DNA of 41,268 bases from JBEHWX01 sp048498995 (lineage in GTDB: Bacteria; Bacteroidota; Ignavibacteria; OLB7): the NCBI GenBank assembly GCA_048498995.1, contig JBEHWX010000052.1, positions 1 to 41,268 of the forward strand, read 5' to 3'. Both the position numbers and the translations under genes were made by a program. The notes below the pieces were generated by a model. That model searched no databases. It worked only from the letters and a program-made list of their open reading frames with translations, and was not told where the DNA came from. Shown here piece after piece: positions 32,332 to 41,212 of the stretch (positions are counted from its first letter, which is position 1; each line of letters starts with the position of its first letter).

Positions 32332-33092
32332 ATGGTCGCGATCGCATCATTGATCGATATATCAACGGCCAGATGAGTCCGTCCGAGCAGATCGAGCTCC
32401 AGCACATGATGGAGAAGGATCCCGAGCTCCGGCAGACGATCGAGGCCGAGCAGGCGCTCACCAGGATCATGCTGAAGGACCGCGCCCATCTCTCCGGCAT
32501 GGACCACTCGGCAACCTACGCCTCCTTCCTCGCCGGACTGGCCTCCCAGGTTCCGGTCTCCGAGCCGGTTTCGCACGCTCCGGCGCCCCAGCCTCCGGCG
32601 CATGTCCCGGCCAGCGGCGTCTGGTCCGGGGGCATCCTCGGCAAGGTGATCATCTCGGCCACGACCGCCGCGGCCGTGGTCACCATCGGCATCCTGAGCT
32701 TCCAGAACCGGAACGTGTCGCGGCCGGCATCCGCCGCGGAGACGCGTCCGGTTCCGACCACGGTCTCGACGGCTCCCGCCCCGGGCACCGCCATGGCGGC
32801 CCCATCCTCCCAGAACCCGATCGCGCCATCGGCTTCGGCGGCCTCTCCCGCGCCGACGGCGACTCGTCTGGCCCCGACCGAGGAGAGCCTGCCGGCCACC
32901 GAGCCCTCCGACATCCCGGCCGGTACCGTCCGTCGCCTTGACGAGAGCCATGCCGCCGGCCACCGGAGCGCCGCGGCGACGCCCCGGACCGAGATCGACG
33001 AGTGGCACTCCGGCGCCTCCGACGATCAGGATCTTCCGGTCTACCGGAGCGATTCGATCAAGATGAACATGCGGGCCACGCCGCGGCGGTAA
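32328..33092 (+). CDS. Membrane-anchored anti-sigma factor
   Basis: A 254-residue single-pass protein. An N-terminal cytoplasmic domain (1-100) with 'RIIDRYINGQMSPSEQIELQ' and 'MMEKDPELRQTIEAEQ' matches the anti-sigma helix bundle that holds ECF sigma factors in Bacteroidota; no zinc-binding His-x3-Cys-x2-Cys is seen. One transmembrane helix (about 105-125, 'VIISATTAAAVVTIGIL') is followed by a Pro/Ala/Thr/Ser-rich periplasmic tail of about 125 residues. It is translationally coupled to the sigma gene. The likely mechanism is sequestration until periplasmic cleavage and RseP-type intramembrane proteolysis, with an rseP gene at 21.0 kb; this is inference. Confidence 0.82.
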   Translation: MNGRDRIIDRYINGQMSPSEQIELQHMMEKDPELRQTIEAEQALTRIMLKDRAHLSGMDHSATYASFLAGLASQVPVSEPVSHAPAPQPPAHVPASGVWSGGILGKVIISATTAAAVVTIGILSFQNRNVSRPASAAETRPVPTTVSTAPAPGTAMAAPSSQNPIAPSASAASPAPTATRLAPTEESLPATEPSDIPAGTVRRLDESHAAGHRSAAATPRTEIDEWHSGASDDQDLPVYRSDSIKMNMRATPRR

Positions 33093-33583
33093 TCCGCGAC
33101 GGTAATCCGCGGCGGAAGACCCTTCCGGTGAGCCGCATCGCCCGCGCCGCTCATCCACCCAGTCCAATCCCATCCGTTCCCGACGGCCGGCGTTCCCAGC
33201 GCCCGGGCCACGCGGGAATCCGCCCAACGTTCCCAGTCAGATCCACGGGATCCGGTCGATCCGGTCCCGATTGCGTTCCGCGCGGAGCTCCGCCGGAGCG
33301 TCACATAGTGTCCGATCCGACGGCATCCAATCCCGCGCGCTGTCTGTTCGTCGATGGGAGCACCCGTCGATCTTCGAGCAGCGACACGGGAGCGTGGCTA
33401 TCCGCGCCATGCCCTCGCGCTTCGCATCCCGCCGCGCTCCAGATCCTGTCGCGCGTCATGTGCGCATCGCGTCCGTCCGATCGGATATTTCGTCGCTCCT
33501 CCCCCTTCTTCGTCGGGTGGTGGAGCGGCCCGGCCTCGTCCCTGACCGAGGCATCATGTCCCAGCCTGCGGACATTTCACTGA
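33093..33583. other. Intergenic region before the large propeller gene
   Basis: This 491-bp gene-free stretch opens with a 13-bp direct repeat (CGGTAATCCGCGA/CGGTAATCCGCGG) overlapping and following the anti-sigma stop. The rest is GC-rich with several short open frames on both strands that lack protein-like sequence. It presumably holds the promoter of the propeller gene, possibly recognised by the adjacent ECF sigma factor, but I cannot point to a consensus. Confidence 0.4.
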
Positions 33584-36500
33584 ATGGATGACCAAATGAC
33601 CTTTTTCGGCAATCTCTTCCCTCGCTTCCGACATATCTCCCTCCCAGGCCTGGTGGTGGCGCTGGCGCTCCCGGCGGCGGCACTGCCGGCGGGAGCGCAG
33701 CAGCGCGAGCCGGTGGCCGATCCTGATGGCATCACCGAACGGATGAGCCGCTCGGCGCGCGAGGCTCAGGAAGATCCGATCAGCGAGCGGACACGGGAGA
33801 ACCCGAAGGCCCGCGAGGAGTGGTTCCTGCTGCAGAGGGCCTTCCCCTACGATGTGATCCCGGAAGGCGCCCGCGCCGCCGCGATCCGGCAGATCCGGAC
33901 CATGCAGGAGAAGCTTCAGCAGTCCGGCAAGGACCGATCCTCCACGCTGGCGACGTCGCACTGGCGGGAGCTCGGACCGTTCAACGTCGGCGGCCGCATC
34001 CGCGCGATCGCCCTCGACCCGGTCGATCGGAACACGATCTATATCGGCGCGGCATCCGGCGGCGTCTGGAAGACCACCAACGGCGGCCAGAACTGGAGCA
34101 CCACGTTCGATCATCAGTCGGCGCTGGCCATGGGGGCGCTGGCGATCGATCCGAACAACCGGAACGTCATCTACGCCGGCACCGGCGAGGATCTCAACAG
34201 CCAGACCACGTACATGGGGGATGGCGTCTTCAAGTCGACCGATGCCGGCGCCACCTGGAGCTCGAGCGGTCTGACGCAGGTGGGAGCCTTCAGCAAGATC
34301 GTCGTCCATCGCCAGCGCTCCGGGGTGATCTACGCCGGCGGCGCGCGCGGCCAGGGAGGATTCTATCGCTCCACCGACGCCGGCGCCACCTGGACCCGCA
34401 CGTTCACCAGCGACGTGACCGATATGACGGTCAATCAGTCGAACAACGACGTGGTGATCCTGTCGACGGCGACCACTCTCTACCGCTCCACCGACGCCGG
34501 CGTCACGTTCACGCGCATCGCCACCGGCGCGTCGGGAATCTCCTCCTCCAGCGCCACCCGGATCAGCGTGGCGATCGCGCCGAGCGATCCCAACCGGGTC
34601 TACGCCCTGGTGGCCCGCGGCGACGCCGGCATCGGATCCGAGGATGCCGAGATCTACAAGTCGACCGACGGTGGAACCACCTGGACCCTCTCGCGTGACT
34701 TCAACGATCCCTGGTTCTTCTTCAATCAGGGCGTCTACAACAACGCGATCGCCGTGGATCCGACCAACCCGGACAATGTGCTCGCGCTCGGCATCGACAT
34801 CTACCGGACCTCCAACGGCGGCACGCGGTGGACCAACATGACCAACTGCTATTCGATGGGGTGGTTCGTCGAGACCGCGCATCCGGATCAGCACGTGGTG
34901 GTCTTCGATCCGCGCGATCCCAAGACGGTCTACGTCGGCAGCGACGGCGGCCTGTACATGTCGACCAACGGCGGCGTCAACTTCAACCGTCTCACCTCCA
35001 CGCTGCCGGTCACGCAGTTCTACAGCATCGACGTCGACCCGACCAACGAGTACAGGGTCTACGGCGGCACGCAGGACAACGGCTCGGCCGGATCGCTCAA
35101 CGCCTCCCTTTCTCAGCCCTCGCAGCCGTGGGAGACGTTCGCGCAGGGTGACGGCTTCTTCACGCCGGTCGACAAGAACTTCCCGTACTACATCTACGCC
35201 GAGAACTACAACGGCTCGCCGATCATGCGCTACGACTCGCGCGACGGTTCGACCGAGGATATCTCTCCTCCGGCGGGAACCGATGATCCGGGAGCATGGT
35301 CGGCGCCGCTGGTGATCAGCCCGAAGGATGGCTCCACGCTCTACAGCGGCAGGATCAACCTCTGGAAGAGCTCCAACCGCGGCAGCACCTGGTCGATGCT
35401 CAGCATTCCGGGGCGTACCACGATCTCGGCGATCGGCCTCTCTCCGTTGAACGCCTCGAAGCTCGCCGTGGGCAAGGGAGGATCGGGCGTCTACTTCAGC
35501 ACGAACGGCGGCAGCACCTGGACGCAGTCGAAAGGGCTCCCGACACGATTCTCGACCTGTCTGCATTTCGACCCAGTCCAGGATAACCGCGTCTACGCCA
35601 CCTTCTCCGGCTACGGCGCCAGGCACGTCTACCGCTCGGACGATGGCGGCGCGAACTTCGTCGACATCACCGGCGGGCTGCCGGATCTGCCGGTCAACAC
35701 GATCGCCGTCGACCCGATGAACAACCAGCACATCTTCGTCGGCACCGACGCCGGCGCGTTCATCAGCCTCGACGGCGGAACGGTCTGGCTTCCGTTCAAC
35801 GACGGGCTTCCGCTGGCGCCGATCACCGATCTGAAGATCCAGAAGGCATCGCGCACGCTCTACGCCGGAACGTTCGGTCGCTCCGCCTTCGCGGTCGCCA
35901 TCGCCGATCCGCAGGGAGAGCCGATCGTGGTCTATCCTTCCGGCGGCGAGACGGTGGTGACGCCGGGATCGCTCGGCATCCGCTGGGCCGGCTTCAACGG
36001 CCCGGTCCGCGTGCTGATCAGCCATGACGGCGGCAAGACGTTCGATACCGTCTCGACCGGCCTCACCTCCTCCAGCCTCGACCTGCCGATGCAGATCGAG
36101 AAGAACGACAACGTGATCGTCCGGATCGAGGAGATGACGACCGGACGCGCGGCCAGCTCCCGCCGGTTCACGCTGACGGCGACGGCGAACACGACCGCGG
36201 TGACCAGCCTCGGCATCAAGGCGGAGGCGCTCGCGGTGCGGAAGCAGGATCTCTGGATGTCGACGCGTGGCGGCGACTCCCTCTACCGCTCCAAGCTCCC
36301 GCTCCTGACGGTGAAGCAGGGAATGAAGCTCACCGGCGTGACCGGCCACATCCGCGACCTGGCGTACTACGCCGCGTCGGACATCATCTTCGCGCTCACC
36401 GCGAACGACAACTACACGAGCCCGCGCATCTTCAAGCTGGATACCACCGGCAAGTCCCTCGGCGAGCTGCCGGTTCCGGCCGGCCTCGCGGTCTCCGGCA

Positions 36501-37198
36501 TCGAGATGACTCCGCAGGGGCTGGCGCTGATCACGCCGGGGCTGCTCGGCCTCGTGGTGCATATCGATCCGGTGGATGGAACGGAGCTTTCCCGGAGCAA
36601 CCCGGTGGACAACGCCGTCGGCGTGCTCCGCCGCGCGCTCACCTGGGACGGCTCCGGCCTGGTCCAGGGCGTGAGCGACGCGGTCGCCTCGACCGCCATC
36701 TCGAGCGAGCTGCAGCGGATGGAGGTCGGCACCACGCCGCACGTGTCGCGCACCACGCGCGTGGTCAAGATCGACGGCGGCGCGCTCGTCTTCTACGGCG
36801 TGGCCTTCAGCGCCACCGGCAGCGACAATCAGAACAAGGCGTTCTACGCCTCCGACACGAGCGGCGCCGTCTACAGGATCATGATGTCCGATCCGAGCTC
36901 GGTTCGCGGCGTCGCCGATCGTGGCGCGGTCGCCGGCATGGAGCTCAGCCAGGTGATCCCGTCGCCGATGCGCGATCACGGCGAGGCCCGCGTTCGTCTG
37001 CCACGTCCGGATCACGTGAGCCTCGAGCTCTGGTCGCCGGATGGCGTGATGGCCGCGCGGCTTCTCGATCAGGAGCTGCCGTCGGGCGAATCACGGCTCC
37101 CCTTCTCGATCACGAACCTTGCCAGCGGCGTCTACTATCTGACGCTCGTGGCCAGCACCGGCGAGCGGGTCACGCAGCCGGTCTGCGTGATCCGGTAA
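33584..37198 (+). CDS. Very large secreted Asp-box/BNR propeller protein with type IX sorting domain
   Basis: A 1204-residue exported protein. A signal region (1-39, ending Gly-Ala-Gln-Gln) precedes a short helical part. From about residue 125 to 770 there are at least eleven Asp-box-like motifs (S-x-D/N-x-G-x-x-W), such as 'KSTDAGATWSS', 'RSTDAGATWTR', 'KSTDGGTTWTL' and 'RSDDGGANFVD', which mark two or more sortilin/VPS10- or sialidase-like beta-propellers. A second propeller-like region covers about 860-1100. The last 80 residues form a type A C-terminal sorting domain: 'VIPSPMRDHGEARVRL' start, 'VSLELWSPDGVMAARLL', 'LASGVYYLTLVASTGE' end. This predicts export by type IX secretion and attachment or release at the surface. 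No glycosidase catalytic residues can be assigned, so adhesion or carbohydrate binding is as likely as hydrolysis. Confidence 0.9.
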   Translation: MDDQMTFFGNLFPRFRHISLPGLVVALALPAAALPAGAQQREPVADPDGITERMSRSAREAQEDPISERTRENPKAREEWFLLQRAFPYDVIPEGARAAAIRQIRTMQEKLQQSGKDRSSTLATSHWRELGPFNVGGRIRAIALDPVDRNTIYIGAASGGVWKTTNGGQNWSTTFDHQSALAMGALAIDPNNRNVIYAGTGEDLNSQTTYMGDGVFKSTDAGATWSSSGLTQVGAFSKIVVHRQRSGVIYAGGARGQGGFYRSTDAGATWTRTFTSDVTDMTVNQSNNDVVILSTATTLYRSTDAGVTFTRIATGASGISSSSATRISVAIAPSDPNRVYALVARGDAGIGSEDAEIYKSTDGGTTWTLSRDFNDPWFFFNQGVYNNAIAVDPTNPDNVLALGIDIYRTSNGGTRWTNMTNCYSMGWFVETAHPDQHVVVFDPRDPKTVYVGSDGGLYMSTNGGVNFNRLTSTLPVTQFYSIDVDPTNEYRVYGGTQDNGSAGSLNASLSQPSQPWETFAQGDGFFTPVDKNFPYYIYAENYNGSPIMRYDSRDGSTEDISPPAGTDDPGAWSAPLVISPKDGSTLYSGRINLWKSSNRGSTWSMLSIPGRTTISAIGLSPLNASKLAVGKGGSGVYFSTNGGSTWTQSKGLPTRFSTCLHFDPVQDNRVYATFSGYGARHVYRSDDGGANFVDITGGLPDLPVNTIAVDPMNNQHIFVGTDAGAFISLDGGTVWLPFNDGLPLAPITDLKIQKASRTLYAGTFGRSAFAVAIADPQGEPIVVYPSGGETVVTPGSLGIRWAGFNGPVRVLISHDGGKTFDTVSTGLTSSSLDLPMQIEKNDNVIVRIEEMTTGRAASSRRFTLTATANTTAVTSLGIKAEALAVRKQDLWMSTRGGDSLYRSKLPLLTVKQGMKLTGVTGHIRDLAYYAASDIIFALTANDNYTSPRIFKLDTTGKSLGELPVPAGLAVSGIEMTPQGLALITPGLLGLVVHIDPVDGTELSRSNPVDNAVGVLRRALTWDGSGLVQGVSDAVASTAISSELQRMEVGTTPHVSRTTRVVKIDGGALVFYGVAFSATGSDNQNKAFYASDTSGAVYRIMMSDPSSVRGVADRGAVAGMELSQVIPSPMRDHGEARVRLPRPDHVSLELWSPDGVMAARLLDQELPSGESRLPFSITNLASGVYYLTLVASTGERVTQPVCVIR

Positions 37199-37227
37199 GC
37201 GGGCCATCGCTCATCTCCAACGCGCGC

Positions 37228-37258
37228 GAGGGCGCCGGGATCATCTCCCGGCGCCCTC
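37228..37258 (+). terminator. Terminator after the propeller gene
   Basis: GAGGGCGCCGGGA (37228-37240) and TCCCGGCGCCCTC (37246-37258) form a perfect 13-bp stem with a 5-base loop, 30 bp after the stop codon. The T tract is weak (GTTCATTTCG). It may serve both directions, since the OmpA-like gene converges from the other side. Confidence 0.75.
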
Positions 37259-37367
37259 GTTCATTTCGATCATCTCATCGGCCGCCGTTTCCCGATGGCC
37301 GCGATGCCGGCAAGTGGCGGAATCTTGGAGCATCATCGGCCGCGCGGTTTCAGGCGCCGCGCCAGGC

Positions 37368-39461
37368 TCAGGGACGCGCGCGCTCCTGTTCGGCGCGCTG
37401 CTCGATCGTGACCCTCATCCCGCCGCGATACGCCTCCTTCTCCGGCCCCTCGAGCCCCGCCGCCAGATCCCGGATCCGATCGCTGACGGTAACCGTCGCG
37501 TCGATGCCCCGCGCGCCGATCAGCTTCCTGAGCCGCGCGGCCAGCAGCTCCGCGCGGGCGCGCCCCGCCCGCATGCCGCCGTTGACGGTGGCGGTTCCGG
37601 TCTCGGCGGTACCTTCATCGGTCGGATCATTCACGATCGTCAGGCGCGCGCCGGCAACGGTCGCCGAGGCAAGGCCCCGCAGCTGCATCTCGATCTCCTG
37701 CTCCTCCATCAGCGACGGCACGAGCAGAACGGAAATGTTCTCGGCGGTTTCCGGCGCCAGCCGCGACGCCCCCTCCCGCCGTCTGAGCGGAAGCTCGTCA
37801 CGGACGATCACCGATCGTCCCGCAAGATCCTCCACCTGAAGCTCCCCCACGAGCGGCGGCAACTGCGGCAGCCGGGGATCATCATGCAGCGAGAAGGAGA
37901 AGTCGACGCGATTCAGCTCCGCCTCGCTCGCCCCCTCGTAGCGCGCCACTTCCTCGCCGCCATGCAGCGCGGTCAATGCCCAGCGTCGGAGTCCCGCCTC
38001 GGCGTGGATCTCGCTCACCACGCGGACCGGCGGCGCGGCCATCTCCTCGACGATCCAGGAGGTCACCACCGGCGCGAGCACCTGACGCTCGGTCGATCCG
38101 ATCCGGACCGAGCGCCGTGCCGCCTCGTCGGCAACGCTCTTCCCGACCGAGACCGCGCGCACGTCGATCCTGCCGACGTCGATGCCCCAGACGTTTTCGA
38201 GGTAGCGACGGACCGCCTCGGCGCGCCGGAGGGATACCGGACGCGGCTCGCGATCGCTTCTGCCGCCATCGATCGTGATCCGTGCCTCGGGATAATCGTG
38301 GAGACGCCGCCCGATCACGTTCAATATCTGATAGTAGATCCCCCCCGGATCGAGACGCGCGAGGTCGCGCATCGAGAACCCGGTGGCCGCCTGCCGCGCG
38401 ATCGTGACATAGCGGCCAGAAAGCGCGGCATCTCCCTCGTCGAAATAGATCACCGGGTGGAGCGGCGTCACCTGCCGGTAGCGGACGCGGCGCATGCCGA
38501 TGGTGCCGGCCGTGCTGTCTCCGTCGCGCTCGGCCACGAGCGATATCCTGGCGCCGAGGCGCGGCGCGAGATCGTTCATCCGCTCGGTGGCTTCGGCAAG
38601 CTCCGGCGTGAGCGTTTCTCTGGCGATCTGTAGCGGCTCCTCCGGCCTCGTCCTGCCGAACAGGAGCGTCAGCCCCGCCGCCACCTTCCCCGATCGCATC
38701 CCGAGCCCGTCGGCGATGGCGGCGATATCGAGCTGGAGCGTCAGGCGCGGTATCAGCTCCATGTCGGCATCGATCGGAATCGGAAAGCCGGCCGAGATCT
38801 GCGGCCCGAAGCGGAACGGCGAGGAGCCGAGCGTCCGGCCGGAGGAGACCACGTGCGAAAGGGTGCTGTCGGCGAAGTAGACGCTGTCGCGCGCGAAGTC
38901 GAGCGTTTCGGTCTGGATGAAGTTCGAGGAGAAGCGGTACTGACCCCAGAGTCCGGCGCCGAGATGAAGAGCATCGAGTGGCGCATAGTCGAGCAGGAAG
39001 CCGCTCTGCACGAATCCCGGCCGCGTGAGCACATCGACCGTGGCCCACGGATGAATGTAGTCGACCCCCTTGACGGCCAGATCCGGGAGCTGCACGGGAT
39101 CGGAGGTGAACGAGCCGAGCGACATGCCGAACGTGCCGTTGAGCACGAGGCTGATCGGGCGCTCCTGCAGCGACATGCCGAAGAAGTTCGGGATACGGTA
39201 TTCGACGCCGATCGAGAGGAGGTGATCGCTGGAGTGGCCGCCGAGCTCGGAGGTGTTGTATCGGTTGACGACGCCGGGCGCGCGCGCGATCGTCACCGGG
39301 ACGCCGTAGCCATAACCGAGAGTGAGACCGAAGAGGTTGTGGGATTGCGCGCGGGACTTCTCCGGATGCGACAGGAGAAGGAGCGTGAGGAGCGCGAGAA
39401 TGCCGGGACGGAAGTCGACGTGACGCACGGAGCCGGGGAGACGTGATGCTTCGCGGAACAT
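37368..39461 (-). CDS. OmpA-family outer-membrane protein with N-terminal barrel
   Basis: A 697-residue protein. Signal peptide 1-39 (hydrophobic run then Ser-Arg-Ala-Gln-Ser). Residues 40-270 are amphipathic strands typical of a small outer-membrane barrel ('NLFGLTLGYGYGVPVTIA', 'RFGPQISAGFPIPIDADM'). Residues about 336-450 form an OmpA-like peptidoglycan-associated domain ('VIYFDEGDAALSGRY', 'YPEARITIDGGRSDREPR', 'SLRRAEAVRRYLEN'). A further region at about 570-690 ('GTATVNGGMRAGRARAELL') looks like a second, degenerate OmpA-like domain. It should anchor the outer membrane to the wall. No ribosome-binding site is evident at ATG 39461. The TolB-like lipoprotein gene lies 130 bp upstream on the same strand, suggesting a joint complex. 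Confidence 0.83.
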   Translation of the reverse strand: MFREASRLPGSVRHVDFRPGILALLTLLLLSHPEKSRAQSHNLFGLTLGYGYGVPVTIARAPGVVNRYNTSELGGHSSDHLLSIGVEYRIPNFFGMSLQERPISLVLNGTFGMSLGSFTSDPVQLPDLAVKGVDYIHPWATVDVLTRPGFVQSGFLLDYAPLDALHLGAGLWGQYRFSSNFIQTETLDFARDSVYFADSTLSHVVSSGRTLGSSPFRFGPQISAGFPIPIDADMELIPRLTLQLDIAAIADGLGMRSGKVAAGLTLLFGRTRPEEPLQIARETLTPELAEATERMNDLAPRLGARISLVAERDGDSTAGTIGMRRVRYRQVTPLHPVIYFDEGDAALSGRYVTIARQAATGFSMRDLARLDPGGIYYQILNVIGRRLHDYPEARITIDGGRSDREPRPVSLRRAEAVRRYLENVWGIDVGRIDVRAVSVGKSVADEAARRSVRIGSTERQVLAPVVTSWIVEEMAAPPVRVVSEIHAEAGLRRWALTALHGGEEVARYEGASEAELNRVDFSFSLHDDPRLPQLPPLVGELQVEDLAGRSVIVRDELPLRRREGASRLAPETAENISVLLVPSLMEEQEIEMQLRGLASATVAGARLTIVNDPTDEGTAETGTATVNGGMRAGRARAELLAARLRKLIGARGIDATVTVSDRIRDLAAGLEGPEKEAYRGGMRVTIEQRAEQERARP

Positions 39462-39591
39462 GGAAGGCGGGTCACTTGACGATCACGGCCGCTTGCCTCG
39501 GGCGCTCCGGAGTCGGGCACCGGAACCGACCGCCGCTCCCGCCTCGTGGGCCGGACCGGAAGGTCGGGCTGGTCGCCATCGGCCGGGCCCG

Positions 39592-40722
39592 TTATTCGAG
39601 AATCGCCCCGTAGGCGCGATCGGCGATCGTCGAAATGGTGGAGGTGAGCATGTCGTAGCGCCGCACCTGCGGCATCTGCTCGCTCTCCTCCTGCGTCGGA
39701 ATCGATGTGAACACCAGCGAAAGTCCGTCCGACGTCCATTGCGGGCGAAGGTCGGCGCGATCGGTGCTGGCGGTCAGTTGACGGCGCGTGATGCCGTTGA
39801 TGTTCGTCAGCCAGATTTCGGTGACGAGATTGCTCGCGGTGCCGACGCGCCTGACGTAGGCGAGCATGCTCGCGTTCGGCGCCCAGGAGACGTCGAAGAG
39901 CTCGGCCGTGTCGCGCATTACCCGCCGGATGTTCTTTCCCGAAAGGTCGACGATGGAAATGGCCGAGCTGTGGATCAGATCCGCATTCGGGAGATACGGG
40001 AAGTGCGTGTAGTACCGGTTGTTCTCCTCGGAGTAGGCCATCGACTTGCCGTCCGGGGACCAGGAGATCGAGGCGCCCACGTTCTGTCCGATCGAGAAGG
40101 TCGATCCGGTCAGCACGTTGACCACGTGGATCTTCTTGCTCGGATCATCGTTGCCGACGTAGGCGATGTATCGGCCGTTCGGGGAGAACTTCAGGGAGTA
40201 GATATCGCAGCCGCACTCGATCGGCACCTTGCTCAGCAGTGCGCCGTTGACGTCGGCTATGCAGAGGAACGTGCCGGGGGTCACAAGATCGCGCAGCACG
40301 TAGGTGACCATTCCTCCGTCCGGCGACAGGACCACCGGCGCCAGCACGAGGCTCTTGCCACGGACACCCTGAGCGATCACGCGCAGACCGGAGCCGTCGG
40401 CCTCGGCCACCACCGCCTGACCGAAATCGAAGCGGAAGTCAACCAGCTCGTAATACGCGATACGGCCGTTCTTCGGCGCGGACAGGAGCATGCCGTGCGT
40501 GTTGACGATATCCTTGCGGTCGGATCCGTCCGAGGAGATCGACGCGACGCTTCCGATGACGTATCCGAACGGATCGCCACCGGCGTGCGCGGGCTCGACG
40601 CCGCTGAAGTAGACACGTCGATCAGTGGTCGCTTTCGGCAGCACCTCCGGCCCGATGAAGCTGTCCCGACATCCGGGGAGCGCAAGGGCCAGAAGGGCGA
40701 GGAAAAGATGCGTTCTCCTCAT
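39592..40722 (-). CDS. TolB/PD40-type beta-propeller lipoprotein
   Basis: A 376-residue lipoprotein with Cys18 in 'LALALPGCRDSF'. The mature part is a six-bladed-type propeller of PD40/WD40-like repeats, for example 'VVLSPDGGMVTYVLRD', 'LKFSPNGRYIAYVGND', 'ISWSPDGKSMAYSEEN', 'VSWAPNASMLAYVRRV' and 'PQWTSDGLSLVFTSIP'. TolB-type propellers bind envelope proteins. ATG 40722 is the right start because it opens the lipoprotein signal and has GGAG six bases upstream; the longer frame to 40887 is not needed. In Bacteroidota, PD40 and OmpA modules are combined in PorE-like type IX proteins, and here similar modules are encoded by adjacent genes. Confidence 0.85.
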   Translation of the reverse strand: MRRTHLFLALLALALPGCRDSFIGPEVLPKATTDRRVYFSGVEPAHAGGDPFGYVIGSVASISSDGSDRKDIVNTHGMLLSAPKNGRIAYYELVDFRFDFGQAVVAEADGSGLRVIAQGVRGKSLVLAPVVLSPDGGMVTYVLRDLVTPGTFLCIADVNGALLSKVPIECGCDIYSLKFSPNGRYIAYVGNDDPSKKIHVVNVLTGSTFSIGQNVGASISWSPDGKSMAYSEENNRYYTHFPYLPNADLIHSSAISIVDLSGKNIRRVMRDTAELFDVSWAPNASMLAYVRRVGTASNLVTEIWLTNINGITRRQLTASTDRADLRPQWTSDGLSLVFTSIPTQEESEQMPQVRRYDMLTSTISTIADRAYGAILE

Positions 40723-41212
40723 GGCATGCTCCAGAAAGATCCCATCCCGCGTCGTCCGTCGACGCGCGACGGCGGGATCGGAAGCATCGGACCGGAGGCC
40801 GGTATCTCCAGGCGCGTTCGAGCGTCCGAAGACCGATCGTGACAGGTCGCCGGCCTCGGCGCCCCGCTCGATCGCGATCCGATACATGATACCTGGATTG
40901 GGTCCGCTCTCCTCCCGTCACGCGCCACCGGAATTGGCCGATTCCGGAGATTCTGGGCGACGGAAGTGCCGCGGGCCGGCGCAGAAAATCTGAGCGGATG
41001 CGCCGCCGCTGGGGTAAGCGTTACAAAGTACACAAAAAACGGCCGCGATGTTACCATGGTCCAACACGCCGGGGGGAATCCGCGAAAACGAGCCGCGATC
41101 GGGTCTGTTTCCAGGCTAGCGTTCGGCGCCTCCCTGCCCCAGCACATGCCCGGGCACACCCTCAACCTAACAACAACGGTTCGCCCCGGATAGTTACATC
41201 CATCGAGTCGAA
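40723..41212. other. Gene-free stretch upstream of the TolB-like gene
   Basis: About 490 bp with no convincing gene on either strand. It should contain the promoter of the TolB/OmpA-like pair. An AT-rich patch at 41020-41042 (TTACAAAGTACACAAAAAAC) is the likeliest regulatory spot; its minus-strand reading GTGTACTTTGTAAC is near the TAnnTTTG type but one base short. Confidence 0.35.

Noticed and set aside
33554..37015. A long minus-strand open frame (1153 codons) across the propeller gene
   Set aside because: Shadow of a gene with clear signal peptide, Asp boxes and sorting domain on the plus strand.
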